A program made the position numbers and the translations under genes. A stretch of 64,000 nt of DNA from Acanthochromis polyacanthus (lineage: Eukaryota; Chordata; Actinopteri; Pomacentridae). Location of the stretch: positions 22,558,521 through 22,622,520 of the forward strand of contig NC_067124.1 in assembly GCF_021347895.1 (NCBI RefSeq), read 5' to 3'. Of this stretch, positions 63,001 to 64,000 are shown piece after piece. The notes beneath the pieces are model-generated. The model ran no database searches and was not told where the DNA came from. It was given only the letters and a program-made list of their open reading frames with translations. The stretch's first letter is position 1. Each line of letters opens with the position of its first letter.

Positions 63001-64000
63001 TTCAGATGTTTCGCTGTGCAGATGTACTGACCAGAATCTTCTACTGTCACATTAAAGATGGTAAATGAGCTCATTGCACTTTTTTCCTGCAGGTAGGTTT
63101 CAGTGTTGTTCTGCAGCTCAGGTAAAGTGCCGTTCTGCAGATTAGCTTCAGTTCCATTTTGTATGTTTTCCTCCGTAAGTTTTGTCCACATTACAACAGA
63201 CGGAGGGAAACTTTCAACACTGCAGGTCAGATTCAGACTCTCACCCTCCTTCACGCTTGTGTCCCTGGTGATTTGAATGTCCTTCACATCTGTCAGACAA
63301 AAGACACAAATGACACATTTGTATACCTGCCCAAAAATCTGATTTTTCTGCAGAAGCACTATTGATGCTGTAAAAACTTAGGTGGCAAAGTACTCACAGT
63401 TTACATTCAAAGTCAAAGTCTTCTCTGTAGGTGGGCCACCTTTAATGCGGACCTTACAGGTGATATTGGTACCGTGATGTTCAGCAGAGGGGCTAATGGT
63501 CAATGTTGAGCTGTGTCTCTTTGTCCCAGCAGTCAGATTCTCAGTCTTGAAGGCAGTGATGTTTCCTGTAATGTAAGAATCATTCTCTCCTGCTCCTCTC
63601 CACTTCCAGATGATTTTAGGCAGAGATCCAGAGCAGAGACCAGGAGCAGTGCAGGTCAGTGTGGCTTGCTTTCCTTCTGTCAGTGGAGGAATCATCACTG
63701 AGGGTTTCTGAGTGAGATCTAATGAAAACACAGTGCAACAATGGAGTCAGTATTTTTAGTTTCATCAGGAACTTCTGCAGTTTTACTTTCTACCCACAGA
63801 GGTCAGCAAATGCCTGAAATTACTTCAACACTCCATTAATGCTACACAAATACTTCAATCATGTTGATGCACAACACTGACACTGAATACTTATATTCTG
63901 CATGTACATTTGTTGCTGAAATTTTTCATACCTGTAACAGAGACAGTTGCTCGTTGAGAGAATGTATATCCATCTGGTCTTCCAAACCGATCACCGTTAA
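60068..64000 (-). CDS. Receptor F: Siglec-like, V plus four Ig domains, ITIM/ITSM tail (5' end outside window)
   Basis: Exons: 63932-64000+ (end of V domain, GYTFSQRATVSVT), 63398-63718, 62963-63289, 62095-62394, 61730-62008 (four Ig), 61476-61587 (transmembrane), 61300-61369 (juxtamembrane), 60068-60475 (tail). The first whole Ig (KPSVMIPPLTEGKQATLTC, EHHGTNITCKV) is the Siglec domain 2 type. The second and third carry loop insertions with tandem repeats, and the last (SGCVVESEVLTCVC) matches receptor D. Exon sizes for the transmembrane (112) and last Ig (279) exons equal those of D. Tail motifs are VEYASI (ITIM), TEYAEI (ITSM) and AVYSNV next to the C-terminus, with a very acidic segment between. 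The F gene seems the most complete of the D/E/F group. Likely an inhibitory immune receptor. Confidence 0.83.
60108..60163 (-). repeat. Coding GAG/GAA run (poly-glutamate) in receptor F tail
   Basis: Codons GAG and GAA repeat almost without break, giving EEEEEKEEEEEE just before the C-terminal AVYSNV motif. Such runs vary easily in length without losing frame. Confidence 0.9.
62811..62837. repeat. (AATA)n microsatellite
   Basis: About seven AATA units in an intron of receptor F. Confidence 0.92.
63087..63164 (-). repeat. 24-base tandem coding repeat, each unit with an N-glycosylation site
   Basis: On the minus strand three consecutive 24-base units encode IQNGTEAN, LQNGTLPE and LQNNTETY, followed by LQ. 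Each unit contains a sequon (NGT, NGT, NNT), and the CTGCAGAAC start is shared. It lies in the loop between the Trp-bearing C strand and the later strands of the second C2 domain of receptor F. Confidence 0.92.

Overview
This is vertebrate nuclear DNA, almost certainly from a teleost fish. Genes are split into many short exons with clean GT-AG borders and phase-1 immunoglobulin (Ig) exons. Introns hold Tc1/mariner, piggyBac and hAT-type elements, tRNA-derived SINEs and CA repeats of the kind found in fish genomes. The species cannot be named from the sequence. Every gene model here was built by joining exons by eye at splice sites and checking phase. Family names come from remembered motifs and domain order, because no search was run.

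Layout. 1-1477: right part of a Tc1 element with an intact transposase, cut by the window edge. 1972-13224 (+): 3' half of a PHLDB gene (best match phldb3) ending in a PH domain; its introns hold a composite retroposon with a nested hAT MITE and a piggyBac remnant. 15832-23001 (+): complete six-Ig receptor of the MAG/Siglec-4 type. 24888-36718 (-): eight-Ig CD22-like receptor with six tail tyrosine motifs and one frameshifted Ig exon. 38044-39183 (-): IRG-family quasi-GTPase (IRGQ-like) with a noncoding first exon and a TATA-like box. 41448-43083: complete Tc1 element whose transposase is dead. 45015-50831, 53721-56867 and 60068-64000+ (all -): three related Siglec-like inhibitory receptors, called D, E and F here.

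How they fit together. The receptors share one plan: signal exon, Ig exons, membrane exon, a short juxtamembrane exon, and a tail with ITIM/ITSM-type tyrosines and YxN (Grb2-type) motifs. This plan is typical of SHP-1/SHP-2-recruiting inhibitory receptors on leukocytes. D, E and F look like tandem duplicates that have diverged by losing domains. F keeps V plus four C2-type domains. D has lost the V (ligand-binding) exon. E keeps only V, and its V exon runs on into what looks like the last strand of a deleted second Ig domain.

The order PHLDB3 - MAG-like - CD22-like - IRGQ-like - further Siglec-like genes recalls human chromosome 19q13, where PHLDB3 and IRGQ lie close together, MAG and CD22 are neighbours, and the CD33-related Siglecs lie further out. 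The best candidates for something undescribed are the fused exon of E, the V-less gene D, a shared C-terminal YSNV-x-[DE]-x-[ML]-D tail in D, E and F, and 24-base repeats in F that each add an N-glycosylation site.
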